NCBI GenBank assembly: GCA_937902805.1
Contig: CALEMB010000123.1
Coordinates: forward strand, 1 to 40,551
Source of the DNA: an uncultured Bacteroidales bacterium
Lineage (GTDB): Bacteria; Bacteroidota; Bacteroidia; Bacteroidales; F082
Length of the DNA stretch: 40,551 nt
Direction: 5' to 3'
Below, one piece after another: positions 7,682-15,762 of the stretch. The first letter of the stretch is position 1. Each line of letters opens with the position of its first letter. The notes below the pieces were generated by a model, which was given only the letters and a program-made list of their open reading frames with translations, made no database searches and was not told the origin of the DNA. Made by a program: the position numbers and the translations under genes.

Positions 7682-7722
7682 CAAAAAAAATCCTCCCATA
7701 GAATAATTCCAATGGAAGGATT
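7682..7722 (-). terminator. Rho-independent terminator of the FN3 lipoprotein gene
   Basis: On the minus strand AATCCTTCCAT pairs with ATGGGAGGATT (one G-U pair) and is followed by an eight-T run. It lies 30 bp downstream of the stop at 7752. Confidence 0.8.
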
Positions 7723-7751
7723 CTATTATTTACGATGGGTGCTAAGGTTAA

Positions 7752-9095
7752 TTATCGCCATTCATTGGTTAAATAGTTATAGGATATGGTTTTATAATTA
7801 CTAGTACCATGATCATTCTCACCCGCGACACCCATCATTATCCAACCCGATCCCATATTCCATGCTGGTAAGTAACCAATCGTAAAAGTACAAGAGGTTG
7901 CTGAACCAGAGAATGGGCTATTATCAACTTCGATTCCTGAATTAGAATCTGGATCCATAACTCTTACATGAATTTTTGTTGGCGTACCACAACCGCCCGT
8001 AGTTGAGAAAGTCCAGCGTAGTGTTATTCTTGCTGATGAAGACCCTGTAGACGTTGCACTTCCCGTAAGCGTATGCGGCGGACACGGTTCATATCCATTA
8101 GCATCAAAATAGAACAACACATAATCACTATAGGAGCTACTTCCTGCACTATTAAAAGCTTTAACCTTATAATAATTGTTACCATTTCTTGGATTTGAGT
8201 CATAAAGATAGTTCCAGGATGTCTCCGAACCGATTTGTGAATAGCCGCTGCCCGGAGAGGAGCTTCTATAGACCTTATAACTCGTTGCACCCGATACAGA
8301 ATTCCATGAGATTTTGACATTCGGAACAGCCGTTGACCCTGCATTATATGCATCCAATCCAGTTGGAGCATCAGGAGCGGACGATCCTCCGCCACCACCA
8401 CCGCCAGAATATTGGCAATAAGCATAAGAACTCATTGCACTTTCAGAACCATCACTACCAACCGAAGACACTTTGTAGTAGTTTTCCGACATAGGATCAC
8501 TATCAATGTAATAACTATAATTGCTCGAACCCAAAAATGAATAGGAACCATAACTGGAAGAGGATCTGTAAATGCGATAAGACGAGGCATCGTAAACATA
8601 ATCCCATGAAACACGAATGTGTAATCCACTAACATTAGCCTCAACCCCTGTCGGTGCTTCAATACTGGTGGAGCCTCCACCTCCTCCACCTCCTCCATTG
8701 CCACCACAATTCTCACAAAAGCAATAAGCATAGGAACTCATTGCACTTTCCTCGCCTTCTTCATCTACCGCAGAGACTTTATAGTAATTGTCTTGCATCG
8801 GGTCATCATCCCAATACATATTTCCATCAACATCACTCATCCAAAAATAGGTACCGTTACTTCTATCAGCGCGATAGACTTTATAAAAACAAGCCCCAGA
8901 AACGTCATCCCAATACACACAAACCATAGAATGCGATTCCTCTGCAACTATGCCAGAGGGAGCCTGAAGCAATGAATTCCCTCCGCCACCTTCGTTACCA
9001 TCATCAGGGTTTTTGTTACATGCTACAATAACAAACATAACAACACATAATAGCGTAAATGCTGATAAAGTTGCTATCCAAAGTCTTTTTTTCAT
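7752..9095 (-). CDS. Fibronectin type III-repeat lipoprotein
   Basis: A 447-residue protein with a lipoprotein signal peptide (lipobox VIVAC, Cys26), so it is probably tethered to the outer membrane. Three FN3-like domains follow, each opening with APxGxxA and carrying YYKVxxV and SSYAYC strands. The first and second, and second and third, are joined by linkers of 7-8 consecutive Gly. The C-terminal ~110 residues form a different beta-rich domain with paired Cys (PCPPH, GGCGTP, TSCTF). No catalytic motif is visible. An adhesive or glycan-/protein-binding surface role is likely but unproven. It has its own promoter and terminator. The Gly linkers and repeated domains could expand or contract by slippage or recombination. 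Confidence 0.75.
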   Translation of the reverse strand: MKKRLWIATLSAFTLLCVVMFVIVACNKNPDDGNEGGGGNSLLQAPSGIVAEESHSMVCVYWDDVSGACFYKVYRADRSNGTYFWMSDVDGNMYWDDDPMQDNYYKVSAVDEEGEESAMSSYAYCFCENCGGNGGGGGGGGSTSIEAPTGVEANVSGLHIRVSWDYVYDASSYRIYRSSSSYGSYSFLGSSNYSYYIDSDPMSENYYKVSSVGSDGSESAMSSYAYCQYSGGGGGGGSSAPDAPTGLDAYNAGSTAVPNVKISWNSVSGATSYKVYRSSSPGSGYSQIGSETSWNYLYDSNPRNGNNYYKVKAFNSAGSSSYSDYVLFYFDANGYEPCPPHTLTGSATSTGSSSARITLRWTFSTTGGCGTPTKIHVRVMDPDSNSGIEVDNSPFSGSATSCTFTIGYLPAWNMGSGWIMMGVAGENDHGTSNYKTISYNYLTNEWR

Positions 9096-9155
9096 TTTTT
9101 ACTTCGCCCAGTTATATTCCATCAGGCTCATCGGTTTTAATTGATATAGATTCTA

Positions 9156-9184
9156 CAAAATTAGAAATACAATTTGAAAACCAA
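9156..9184 (-). promoter_or_regulatory. Promoter of the FN3 lipoprotein gene
   Basis: On the minus strand TTG (9182-9184), an 18-bp spacer, then TAATTTTG (9156-9163): a good Bacteroidota -33/-7 pair. It predicts a 5' leader of about 55 nt before the ATG at 9095. Confidence 0.6.
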
Positions 9185-9254
9185 CGAATTACAATGTTAT
9201 AGATTATTTGTCTTTTATGTAACAAATAGTCTTACTAATGCATCAAATGCCATT

Positions 9255-9485
9255 TTACACTTTCTTGTTCTCCCAATAGTCCGAATAAACCTTAAAGAAA
9301 TTGCAATCCATTATATCACAGAGCCTTGAAAGGATTTCTGTACTTATCCATTGGCACTCAAAAAGATGATAGACGTTCTGGCGCGAGCAACACAACTTGC
9401 GGGCAAGCCAAGTCACCGTCCGCTCCTGCTGGGCGAGTTCTTCTTTAATAAGGTGTCCGATATGTGGTGCTTCCTGCGTGGCCAT
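9255..9485 (-). CDS. Small XRE/Cro-like helix-turn-helix regulator
   Basis: A 76-residue protein made almost entirely of one Cro/CI-type HTH: IKEELAQQERTVTWLARKLCCSRQNVYHLFE, followed by the STEILSRLCDIMDCNFFKVYS helix pair usual in this family. It has no effector domain. The target cannot be read from the window. It lies 160 bp upstream of the FN3 lipoprotein, which has its own promoter, and behind a leader of unusual structure (9512-9662), so it may be the regulated gene rather than the regulator of its neighbour. Length is typical for solitary Bacteroidota XRE proteins. Confidence 0.8.
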   Translation of the reverse strand: MATQEAPHIGHLIKEELAQQERTVTWLARKLCCSRQNVYHLFECQWISTEILSRLCDIMDCNFFKVYSDYWENKKV

Positions 9486-9511
9486 GTTCTTGAGATTTGG
9501 GTATAGAAAAA

Positions 9512-9662
9512 GCGTGGAATTAATTCTTGCTTGAGTTCAAGGGTTTCCACGCCCTCCATAATCTACAAGTTATTCCACGCCGTAAACACGGCATTTTATA
9601 ACTCTCCTTGATTATGGATTAGCCCTCCTACAAAGGACTTTGTGGAAATTTTGAACTCAAGG
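9512..9662 (-). ncRNA. Structured leader of the XRE gene with two competing folds
   Basis: On the minus strand GCGTGGAAT (9572-9580) pairs with ATTCCACGC (9512-9520), enclosing CTTG/CAAG, a GGG...CCC hairpin and a CTTGA/TCAAG hairpin. Alternatively, CCATAATC (9610-9617) pairs with GATTATGG (9556-9563). In that fold the outer segments TTTCCAC and TTGAGTTCAA (9642-9661) pair with GTGGAAA and TTGAACTCAA (9531-9550). A GCCGT/ACGGC hairpin lies between. The two folds share strands and exclude each other. This is an attenuator-like leader or the remnant of a small palindromic (MITE-like) element; no known RNA family was recognised. Confidence 0.45.
9520..9594 (-). CDS. Possible 24-aa leader peptide upstream of the XRE gene
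   Basis: ATG at 9594 follows AAGGAG with 9-nt spacing, an unusually good Shine-Dalgarno for this group. It opens a frame of 24 codons (starts MPCLRRGITC, contains two Trp and five Arg) ending at TAA 9520-9522. It overlaps the mutually exclusive hairpins of the XRE leader, which is how a leader peptide would work in attenuation. It may equally be a chance frame inside a palindromic element. Confidence 0.25.
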   Translation of the reverse strand: MPCLRRGITCRLWRAWKPLNSSKN

Positions 9663-9857
9663 ACAGCAATAAACGCTATCTATTGTATGTCAAATGTTTG
9701 GTGTTAGTCTTTTCGCTTGTATGTGAGTTTGTATAGTTGACAATTATTTCGTTAACTTGTTCCTTTATCTTTGAATTGCTACGCTGCAAAAATAAAAAAT
9801 TTCGGCTTGTGAGACTCTTTCCAAAGAGACTTTTGAAAAATGATACTTCAAGAAGCG

Positions 9858-11960
9858 CTATCGCTCTACCAAAACCTTTATAGTTTTTCCATCAACAGTC
9901 ACAAAGTATACGCCTTTCGGCAGTTCCAACATTGCTTTCCCATCGATTTCCTTTGAACAAATATGCTGGCCGTGAAGATTCGTCACGGTCAACACGCCCG
10001 TCCCTTCAACTGTTACGCTGCCTTTTGAAGGATTGGGATAAACCCGAATGTCACCATTCACATTCTCATCAATGCCATCCACTGGTGCGGTGCTAAACTC
10101 CGCCTCCGGGCTAATGGGCGAGGCATAATGCGACCTCGTCTCTTTTTTGCGCTGCGTGAAAGTATATAACGTGCTCGGTGTCAAGCCTTCAAACCTCGGA
10201 GAATCCTGCCACGCGCCTCCGTCAATGTTGTACTCACAGCCTGCCACGGCCACAAGAGTGATGCTCGTTTCGGTGTTGCTCTCCATCTGCGGACCCTCGG
10301 GCATGGTCTGCTCCGCTTTCCTGACGGGACCGACATTGCAAGAAGTGACCACCCCTATGCAATTTGCTGCCATCACCTGAACGTTAATCCATTGGTCAAT
10401 ATCCGATTCCGTCAAGGTATAGGTCGGATACACTGCCCCTTCGATATCGATTGTGTCGTTCCGCCATTGGTAACTCAATTCTCCCAAGTCTGGGATGTCG
10501 GGTGTTGAACTCAAATCGGCTCTCGCCGTCAACGTTTGTCCATAAACAAGTTCACCATCTATGGCAACAACGCCATTCAACACAGGAATTTCCTCGTGGT
10601 TCAACAAGCTTTCGATTGCTCCATAAGCATTCAGCCGTCGGCTTGAAGCAACCAACCCGTCAAGCGAAGGAAGATTATCTGCGCCGTCAAACAAGGCCTG
10701 TCTCACAGAAAGGCAAAAACTTGCAGGATCGTTCTTGCAGGATTGCATCAATTCTTCAGGCATGGCGGCATACATCAAGGCGATAGTGCCAGAAACTTGC
10801 GGCGTCGCCATAGAAGTTCCCGTCATATTGCCGTAACCATTAGTCGTGGTGGAGTAAATGCTCGTGCCAGGTGCACCAATGTCGATATTATTGATGCCAT
10901 AGCCAGCACCCGGGTATTTCTCATCAGAGGAATTGGTGTTAGTGACGCCTATCAGGTATTCTCCAGGGCATGCCGACGGTACATCACCCACTTGGTCGAC
11001 ATTCACGTTCATATTTGGGCCAGCCCCACAACTCAATATACCAACAGTGCCCATTTCATCGTACATCGCGCACCAAATGGGATAATCGTCAGGATTGCCA
11101 TAATCAACACCAAAAGAGGAATTGGTAGCCACGACAAAGGCACCTTCTTCGCCATTGGTCTCATTGTATTTCGCCCTCATTTCCAACACGTATGAATAGG
11201 CTTCCACGACAACCGATTCATTGCCCGAGCTGCCACCAACGGGCATGATTTTCACGTTCCAGTTCACGCCACACACACCTTGTCCATTGTTCCCGACAGC
11301 CCCGATAATGCCCGAGACATGCGTACCATGGTTACTGCTCGGGACAGTCCCGTTGTGGTTGTAGGCATTCCAGCCATGATAGTCGTCGATGTAACCGTTG
11401 TCGTCATCATCAATTCCGTTGTTGGGGATTTCGATCGTGTTCTTCCAAAAATTCAAATCTTCGTGATTCATATAGACTCCTCCATCGATGACAGCCACCA
11501 CAATGGTGTCGCCAGTGGCTGTAACACCACCCGTAGTAAACGCATCCCATGCTTGGGGCAATTGCATTATGGCAGGAGCCCATTGTATATTATAATAGGT
11601 ATCATTGGGAACGGTTTCGCGCAAGACGATATTGGTATGATTGTTTTGAATCACCCTTACATCGGGGTTTCTCGACAAGCGTTCCTTCTTCATCTCTCTT
11701 GACTCACCTTTATCGGCAATCTCGAAAAGCCAAATATTTAATCTCCTGGACAACAATCGTTTAGGAACGATTCCTCCATTTGAATTAAGAGAAAATGTTG
11801 AAGCATCAACACCCTGCTCCAACCAAACAATGAATTCATCCTCCACATAAGTGGAAGTGTTGGGAACTTCTTCCAGCTTCTCCGTTGCTTGGCCGTAGGA
11901 AAGCATTGAGAAGCAAGCCATTGCCAAGATAAGGCCAAATCTAAAACTAAAATGATTCAT
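9858..11960 (-). CDS. Secreted subtilisin-like (S8) serine protease with T9SS sorting domain
   Basis: A 700-residue protein with a Sec signal peptide (cleavage near SYG-QA), an inhibitor-like propeptide (~25-115) and an S8 catalytic domain. The triad is Asp159 (AVIDGG), His211 (NHGTHVSG) and Ser383 (GTSMATP). The oxyanion Asn is in CGAGPN (N316), where AAGN is more usual. After the protease come Ig/FN3-like modules (~455-635). The final domain has a VYPNPSKGSVTVEG start and a PKGVYFVTVDGKTIKVLVER end, the hallmark type A signal of the Type IX secretion system. The protein should be exported across the outer membrane and attached or released. Roles in nutrient proteolysis or maturation of other surface proteins are plausible. 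Confidence 0.92.
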   Translation of the reverse strand: MNHFSFRFGLILAMACFSMLSYGQATEKLEEVPNTSTYVEDEFIVWLEQGVDASTFSLNSNGGIVPKRLLSRRLNIWLFEIADKGESREMKKERLSRNPDVRVIQNNHTNIVLRETVPNDTYYNIQWAPAIMQLPQAWDAFTTGGVTATGDTIVVAVIDGGVYMNHEDLNFWKNTIEIPNNGIDDDDNGYIDDYHGWNAYNHNGTVPSSNHGTHVSGIIGAVGNNGQGVCGVNWNVKIMPVGGSSGNESVVVEAYSYVLEMRAKYNETNGEEGAFVVATNSSFGVDYGNPDDYPIWCAMYDEMGTVGILSCGAGPNMNVNVDQVGDVPSACPGEYLIGVTNTNSSDEKYPGAGYGINNIDIGAPGTSIYSTTTNGYGNMTGTSMATPQVSGTIALMYAAMPEELMQSCKNDPASFCLSVRQALFDGADNLPSLDGLVASSRRLNAYGAIESLLNHEEIPVLNGVVAIDGELVYGQTLTARADLSSTPDIPDLGELSYQWRNDTIDIEGAVYPTYTLTESDIDQWINVQVMAANCIGVVTSCNVGPVRKAEQTMPEGPQMESNTETSITLVAVAGCEYNIDGGAWQDSPRFEGLTPSTLYTFTQRKKETRSHYASPISPEAEFSTAPVDGIDENVNGDIRVYPNPSKGSVTVEGTGVLTVTNLHGQHICSKEIDGKAMLELPKGVYFVTVDGKTIKVLVER

Positions 11961-12040
11961 TTGAAAAGGATTTAATGGTAATCATACGAATTACAACAGG
12001 GCAAAAATAATAAAATATTCTGAATATCAAAAGAATTCAC

Positions 12041-12048
12041 TATTTTTG
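12041..12048 (+). promoter_or_regulatory. Candidate -7 box for the M20 dipeptidase gene
   Basis: TATTTTTG matches TAnnTTTG. It predicts a leader of about 110 nt that contains a dispersed repeat (12059-12081) and a GAAATTT tandem repeat. Confidence 0.4.
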
Positions 12049-12058
12049 CAATCCTCAA

Positions 12059-12081
12059 TCTGGACTGCTTCGTTCCTCGCA
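12059..12081 (+). repeat. Dispersed 'GCTTCGTTCCTCGCA' repeat, intergenic copy
   Basis: A 23-bp segment ending in GCTTCGTTCCTCGCA. The same 23 bp with one mismatch occurs in inverse orientation inside tilS (16395-16417). This string is familiar as part of a small repeat scattered through many Bacteroidota and metagenomic contigs. Confidence 0.65.
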
Positions 12082-12107
12082 GTGACGTGAAGCGACCTAG
12101 AATGAAT

Positions 12108-12145
12108 CTTGAAATTTGAAATTTGAAATTTTGAAATTTTGAAAT
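12108..12145. repeat. Short tandem repeat of TGAAATT(T)
   Basis: Five near-identical 7-8-bp units (TGAAATTT or TGAAATTTT) in tandem, starting at ~12109, ending about 18 bp before the dipeptidase ATG. The unit number could vary by slippage and change leader length. Confidence 0.7.
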
Positions 12146-12162
12146 CTCTAAATACATAGATT

Positions 12163-13530
12163 ATGCAAATCACGAACAACTACATCGAAGCCAACAAGGA
12201 TCGTTTCCTTGACGAACTGTTTGAACTTATTAGAATCCCGTCCATCAGCTCCGAATCGGCGCACAAGCAAGACATGATTCGCTGTGCCGAATGCTGGCGC
12301 GACAACCTGCTGAAGGCTGGTGCCGACAAGGCTGAGGTAATGCCTACCGACGGCAACCCCATCGTCTATGGCGAGAAAATCATCGACCCGAAAAAGCCCA
12401 CTGTGCTGGTCTACGGCCACTATGACGTGATGCCCGTTGACCCCATCGAGCTGTGGCACACCGACCCGTTTGAACCCGTCATCAAGGACGGCAAAATCTG
12501 GGCTCGTGGCGCCGACGACGACAAAGGCCAGTCGTTCATGCACGCCAAAGCTTTTGAGACTATGGTCAAGACCAACACTCTCCCCTGCAATGTGAAGTTC
12601 ATGCTCGAAGGCGAAGAGGAAATCGGCTCGGGCAGCCTCGCCAAATGGATTGTCAAGAACAAGAAACTGGTGAAAGCCGACATCATTCTGGTGTCAGACA
12701 CTTCAATGATTGGACCCGATGTGCCGAGCATCACTACAGGCTTGAGAGGCCTCGCATACTGGGAAATCGAAGTCACGGGTCCCAACGCCGACCTGCATTC
12801 TGGTCTCTTCGGCGGCTCAGTGGCCAATCCGCTCAACACGCTTTGCGAAATGATTGCCGGATGCATGGACGAGAACAACCACATTACTATCCCGCATTTC
12901 TACGACGACGTGGTCACCTGCTCACGCCGCGAGCGCCAGCTGCTGAACATGGCACCGTATGATGAGAAAGCCTACAAGGACAGCCTCGGCGTGAAGGCTC
13001 TTCGTGGCGAGAAGGGCTACACCAAGATCGAGCGCGTGGGCATCCGTCCCACCTTCGACCTCTGCGGTATGTGGGGCGGCTACACCGGCGAAGGCAGCAA
13101 GACCGTTCTGCCTTCCAAGGCCTACGCCAAACTGTCGTGCCGTCTGGTACCAAACCAAGACCACGAGAAGATTGCAAAGTTAGTGAAGAATTACCTCGAG
13201 AAAAATGCGCCCAAGTATGTCACGGTGAAGGTCACTCCATTGCATGGCGGACAAGCCTATGGTTGCCCCATCGACCTGCCGGCTTACAAGGCTGCCGAAG
13301 CCGCCTATATGGACACTTACGGCAAGCAGCCTATCCCAATGCGTTCGGGCGGCTCCATCCCGATTATCTCCACCTTCGAGAAAGTACTGGGCATCAAGTC
13401 CATCCTTATGGGCTTCGGCCTCGGTGAAGACGCCATCCACTCCCCCAACGAGAGCTACCGCGTCGACCACTTCTACAAGGGCATCGAGACGATTATTGCT
13501 TTCTATCAGCATTATTCCGAGATGGTATAA
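12163..13530 (+). CDS. M20-family metallodipeptidase
   Basis: A 455-residue cytosolic dipeptidase of the M20 family, close in layout to the CNDP/PepV-like group. Zinc-site motifs: YGHYDV (H86, D88), RGADDDKGQ (bridging Asp near 119), EGEEEIGS (E151 catalytic base, E152) and, late, a His in GEDAIHSPNE. The dimerisation lid carries the conserved GPNADLHSG and GSVANP blocks. It hydrolyses dipeptides to free amino acids. There is no signal peptide. It is monocistronic, ending at a bidirectional terminator shared with dsbD. G+C content and codon use match the neighbours. Confidence 0.92.
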   Translation: MQITNNYIEANKDRFLDELFELIRIPSISSESAHKQDMIRCAECWRDNLLKAGADKAEVMPTDGNPIVYGEKIIDPKKPTVLVYGHYDVMPVDPIELWHTDPFEPVIKDGKIWARGADDDKGQSFMHAKAFETMVKTNTLPCNVKFMLEGEEEIGSGSLAKWIVKNKKLVKADIILVSDTSMIGPDVPSITTGLRGLAYWEIEVTGPNADLHSGLFGGSVANPLNTLCEMIAGCMDENNHITIPHFYDDVVTCSRRERQLLNMAPYDEKAYKDSLGVKALRGEKGYTKIERVGIRPTFDLCGMWGGYTGEGSKTVLPSKAYAKLSCRLVPNQDHEKIAKLVKNYLEKNAPKYVTVKVTPLHGGQAYGCPIDLPAYKAAEAAYMDTYGKQPIPMRSGGSIPIISTFEKVLGIKSILMGFGLGEDAIHSPNESYRVDHFYKGIETIIAFYQHYSEMV

Positions 13531-13552
13531 TGGGGGCGAAATCCCATCCAAC

Positions 13553-13586
13553 AAAAACGGAAGAGTCAACCGGCTCTTCCGTTTTT
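13553..13586. terminator. Bidirectional terminator between dipeptidase and dsbD
   Basis: A perfect 13-bp stem AAAAACGGAAGAG / CTCTTCCGTTTTT with an 8-nt loop. Both strands end in a T-run. Confidence 0.9.
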
Positions 13587-13607
13587 CATTTATAAAGCGG
13601 TTATCCT

Positions 13608-15704
13608 TTATTTCTGATATCGCTCTGGGATGTACTTCCTGCCGTTCTTGTAGTTGTCGAGGCCCTTCTTCAGGAAGGTGAGGAAGGCAGCCTTGTCCTT
13701 GCTGTAGGAACGCGGAATCATCAGCATGTCGCCGTCGTTGTCAAGCAACACATAGTATGGCTGCGCATTGGCACCAAAACGAGTCTCCTGGAAATCGATG
13801 TTCTTGGAGCCGATGGTCTTCTTGACCTTGCCGTTCTTCGTCGACACGGACCAATCCTCTTCGGGCATTTGAGTCTTGTCGTCAACGTAGAGGGCGACAA
13901 CCACATACTCCTCACGGAGCATCTTCAACACCTCGGGGTCGCTCCAAACGCTGTTCTCCATCTCACGGCAGTTGTTGCAGCCATGACCGGTAAAGTCAAC
14001 GAAGACGGGCTTGTCTTGGGCACGGGCGCAACTCAAAGCCTGGTCAAAGTCGAAATAGCCACTCAGATCATGAGGCAGTTCAAGGACATTGCCATACTTC
14101 GGCTCCTCGCAAATCTCCGGATCCATTTGTGACTCAACATATTTGATGGTTCTATCCAAGTTGAAATCGAGGGTCTGTTGCGGCGGCAAATAACCAGAAA
14201 GGGCCTTCAACGGAGCACCCCACATGCCAGGAATCATATAGATGACGAAAGTGAAGTCAATGATAATCAGCACCAAGCGGAACACGCTCAACTCCTTGAC
14301 TTCCTTCTCGCCCTTGAAGCGAATCTTGCCCAAGAGGTAGAAGCCCAACAAGGTGAAGCACACAATCCAGATGCCGAGGTAAACCTCGCGGTCAAGCAAG
14401 CCCCAGCCGTAAGCCTGATCGGCGGTCATCAAGAACTTGAAGCCGAGGGCGACTTCGATGAAGCCCAAGACGACCTTCACCGAGTTCATCCAGCCACCGC
14501 TCTTCGGCAGTTTCTGGAGCATATTCGGGAACATGGCGAAGATGGCAAACGGCAACGCGAAAGCGATGGAGAAAGCCAACATGGCCAGAATAGGCGTCCA
14601 AATGGCACCCTGCGTGGACTGGATCAGCACCGTGCCCACGATGGGACCTGTGCAGGAGAACGACACCAGCACCAAGGTCAAGGCCATGAAGAAGATGCCA
14701 CCCATATTCTTTGTGTTTTGCTTGCTGTCACTCTTATTCAGCATATTGCTGCCCAAGGTGATTTCAAAGGCGCCAAAGAACGAGGCCGCAAACACCATGA
14801 ACACAAGGAAGAAGATCAAGTTCGGAATCCAGTTCGTCGCCAGCCAGTTGAAGATGCCCGAAGTCACGCCTTCGCCACCGACGAAATAGGTAACCAAGAT
14901 AAGTATGGCGATGGGCAAGGTGTACAGCAGCACGATGAAGAGGAAATACATGAACGCCTTGAAGCGACCTTCCTGCTTGCTTTCACCTTCGCCGTGCATG
15001 AAGAACGACACCGTCATCGGCACCATCGGGAACACGCAAGGCGTGAGCAAGGCTGCCAACCCCCAAAGGATGGCAGACAGAATCATGCCCCAAAGGCTAG
15101 TGTCGGTACTTTGAGCACCTTCAGAAGTGAAGTATTCGATGTCGTCACCGGCAGCTTGAAGGGTCTGTTGGTTTCCGTCAACAGGTTCATTGTTTGTCTC
15201 TTCAGTGGGAGCAACCACATTTTCCGCCACCGTGGAACCATCGGCTCCTGGGACGTTGACCTCAAAGTCTGACGAGACGGGCACACAGCTACCATCCTTG
15301 CAGGCTTGGCCTGTAATAACGCCGACAACCGTGAAAGGTTGGTCCGTCAGCTTCTTCAGACGCTGTGCGTAAACGGCAGTACCCTTGAATTGGACATATT
15401 CCACTTCAAAGATGTCGTCGTAGAACAATTCGCCTGGGTTGACATCTCGCGCCTCACCCACCACTTCATAATTGGAGGAAGGATCGAACTCGAACACCGT
15501 AGGCAAAGGGCCAAGGTCGGGCATCTTAGTGGAATAAATGTGGAATTGCGGGTCGACGGTGGCCGTGGCGACTACGTCAAACTCGGTGTCGTTGACTTCC
15601 TGAATGGCAAACGCCCATTTGACAGGGTCAACAATTTGAGCCTGCATATTCATAGGCATAATGGCGACAAAGGCCATCAGCAGGCAGAAGAACAATCGTT
15701 TCAT
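13608..15704 (-). CDS. dsbD: DsbD-type thiol:disulfide interchange protein
   Basis: A 698-residue DsbD with all three modules. A signal peptide (~1-22) and periplasmic alpha domain carry the redox pair Cys135/Cys140 (CKDGSC). The membrane domain (~205-500, eight predicted TM helices) has Cys223 (TPCVFPMVP) and Cys351 (FSCTGP). The C-terminal thioredoxin domain has the active site Cys576-Asn-Asn-Cys579 (HGCNNC). It passes electrons from cytosolic thioredoxin to periplasmic reductases. A Glu/Thr/Asn-rich linker (~155-200) joins the alpha domain to the membrane. A -7-like box lies upstream, inside the end of tilS. Confidence 0.93.
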   Translation of the reverse strand: MKRLFFCLLMAFVAIMPMNMQAQIVDPVKWAFAIQEVNDTEFDVVATATVDPQFHIYSTKMPDLGPLPTVFEFDPSSNYEVVGEARDVNPGELFYDDIFEVEYVQFKGTAVYAQRLKKLTDQPFTVVGVITGQACKDGSCVPVSSDFEVNVPGADGSTVAENVVAPTEETNNEPVDGNQQTLQAAGDDIEYFTSEGAQSTDTSLWGMILSAILWGLAALLTPCVFPMVPMTVSFFMHGEGESKQEGRFKAFMYFLFIVLLYTLPIAILILVTYFVGGEGVTSGIFNWLATNWIPNLIFFLVFMVFAASFFGAFEITLGSNMLNKSDSKQNTKNMGGIFFMALTLVLVSFSCTGPIVGTVLIQSTQGAIWTPILAMLAFSIAFALPFAIFAMFPNMLQKLPKSGGWMNSVKVVLGFIEVALGFKFLMTADQAYGWGLLDREVYLGIWIVCFTLLGFYLLGKIRFKGEKEVKELSVFRLVLIIIDFTFVIYMIPGMWGAPLKALSGYLPPQQTLDFNLDRTIKYVESQMDPEICEEPKYGNVLELPHDLSGYFDFDQALSCARAQDKPVFVDFTGHGCNNCREMENSVWSDPEVLKMLREEYVVVALYVDDKTQMPEEDWSVSTKNGKVKKTIGSKNIDFQETRFGANAQPYYVLLDNDGDMLMIPRSYSKDKAAFLTFLKKGLDNYKNGRKYIPERYQK

Positions 15705-15716
15705 AGAGAGTTAATG

Positions 15717-15732
15717 TTTTGTTTGCAAACAA
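15717..15732. promoter_or_regulatory. 16-bp perfect palindrome in the dsbD leader
   Basis: TTTGTTTGCAAACAAA is its own reverse complement and lies 13 bp upstream of the dsbD start, downstream of the presumed transcription start. The position suits an operator or an mRNA hairpin, but no factor is known. Confidence 0.4.
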
Positions 15733-15748
15733 ATTAATGAATAAGCGA

Positions 15749-15756
15749 CAAAAATA
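15749..15756 (-). promoter_or_regulatory. Candidate -7 box for dsbD
   Basis: TATTTTTG on the minus strand, 45 bp upstream of the dsbD ATG. No well-spaced -33 TTG was found, so this is tentative. Confidence 0.35.
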
Positions 15757-15762
15757 CAAAAT

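Larger units (their letters stand above)
7440..7751. other. 312-bp gene-free interval after the ATPase gene
   Basis: It holds, in order, the AT-rich leader of the ATPase gene, the triple palindrome array (7479-7560), the orphan lpxH 3' end (7581-7650) and the terminator of the FN3 lipoprotein gene (7682-7722). No further open frame with coding character was seen. Confidence 0.7.
9486..9857. other. 372-bp gene-free interval between XRE and the S8 protease
   Basis: The right-hand ~150 bp of the XRE leader (9512-9662) is highly structured. The remainder (9663-9857) is A+T-rich and contains a TATCTTTG box at 9764-9771 facing the plus strand, where no gene begins, plus a short CTCTTT/AAAGAG hairpin near 9815-9828 that is a weak terminator candidate for the protease gene. 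No tRNA and no convincing ORF were seen. Confidence 0.6.

Noticed and set aside
9764..9771. TATCTTTG promoter-like box on the plus strand
   Set aside because: No plus-strand gene starts downstream for more than 2 kb and no properly spaced -33 was found; an antisense transcript over the protease gene is possible but unsupported.
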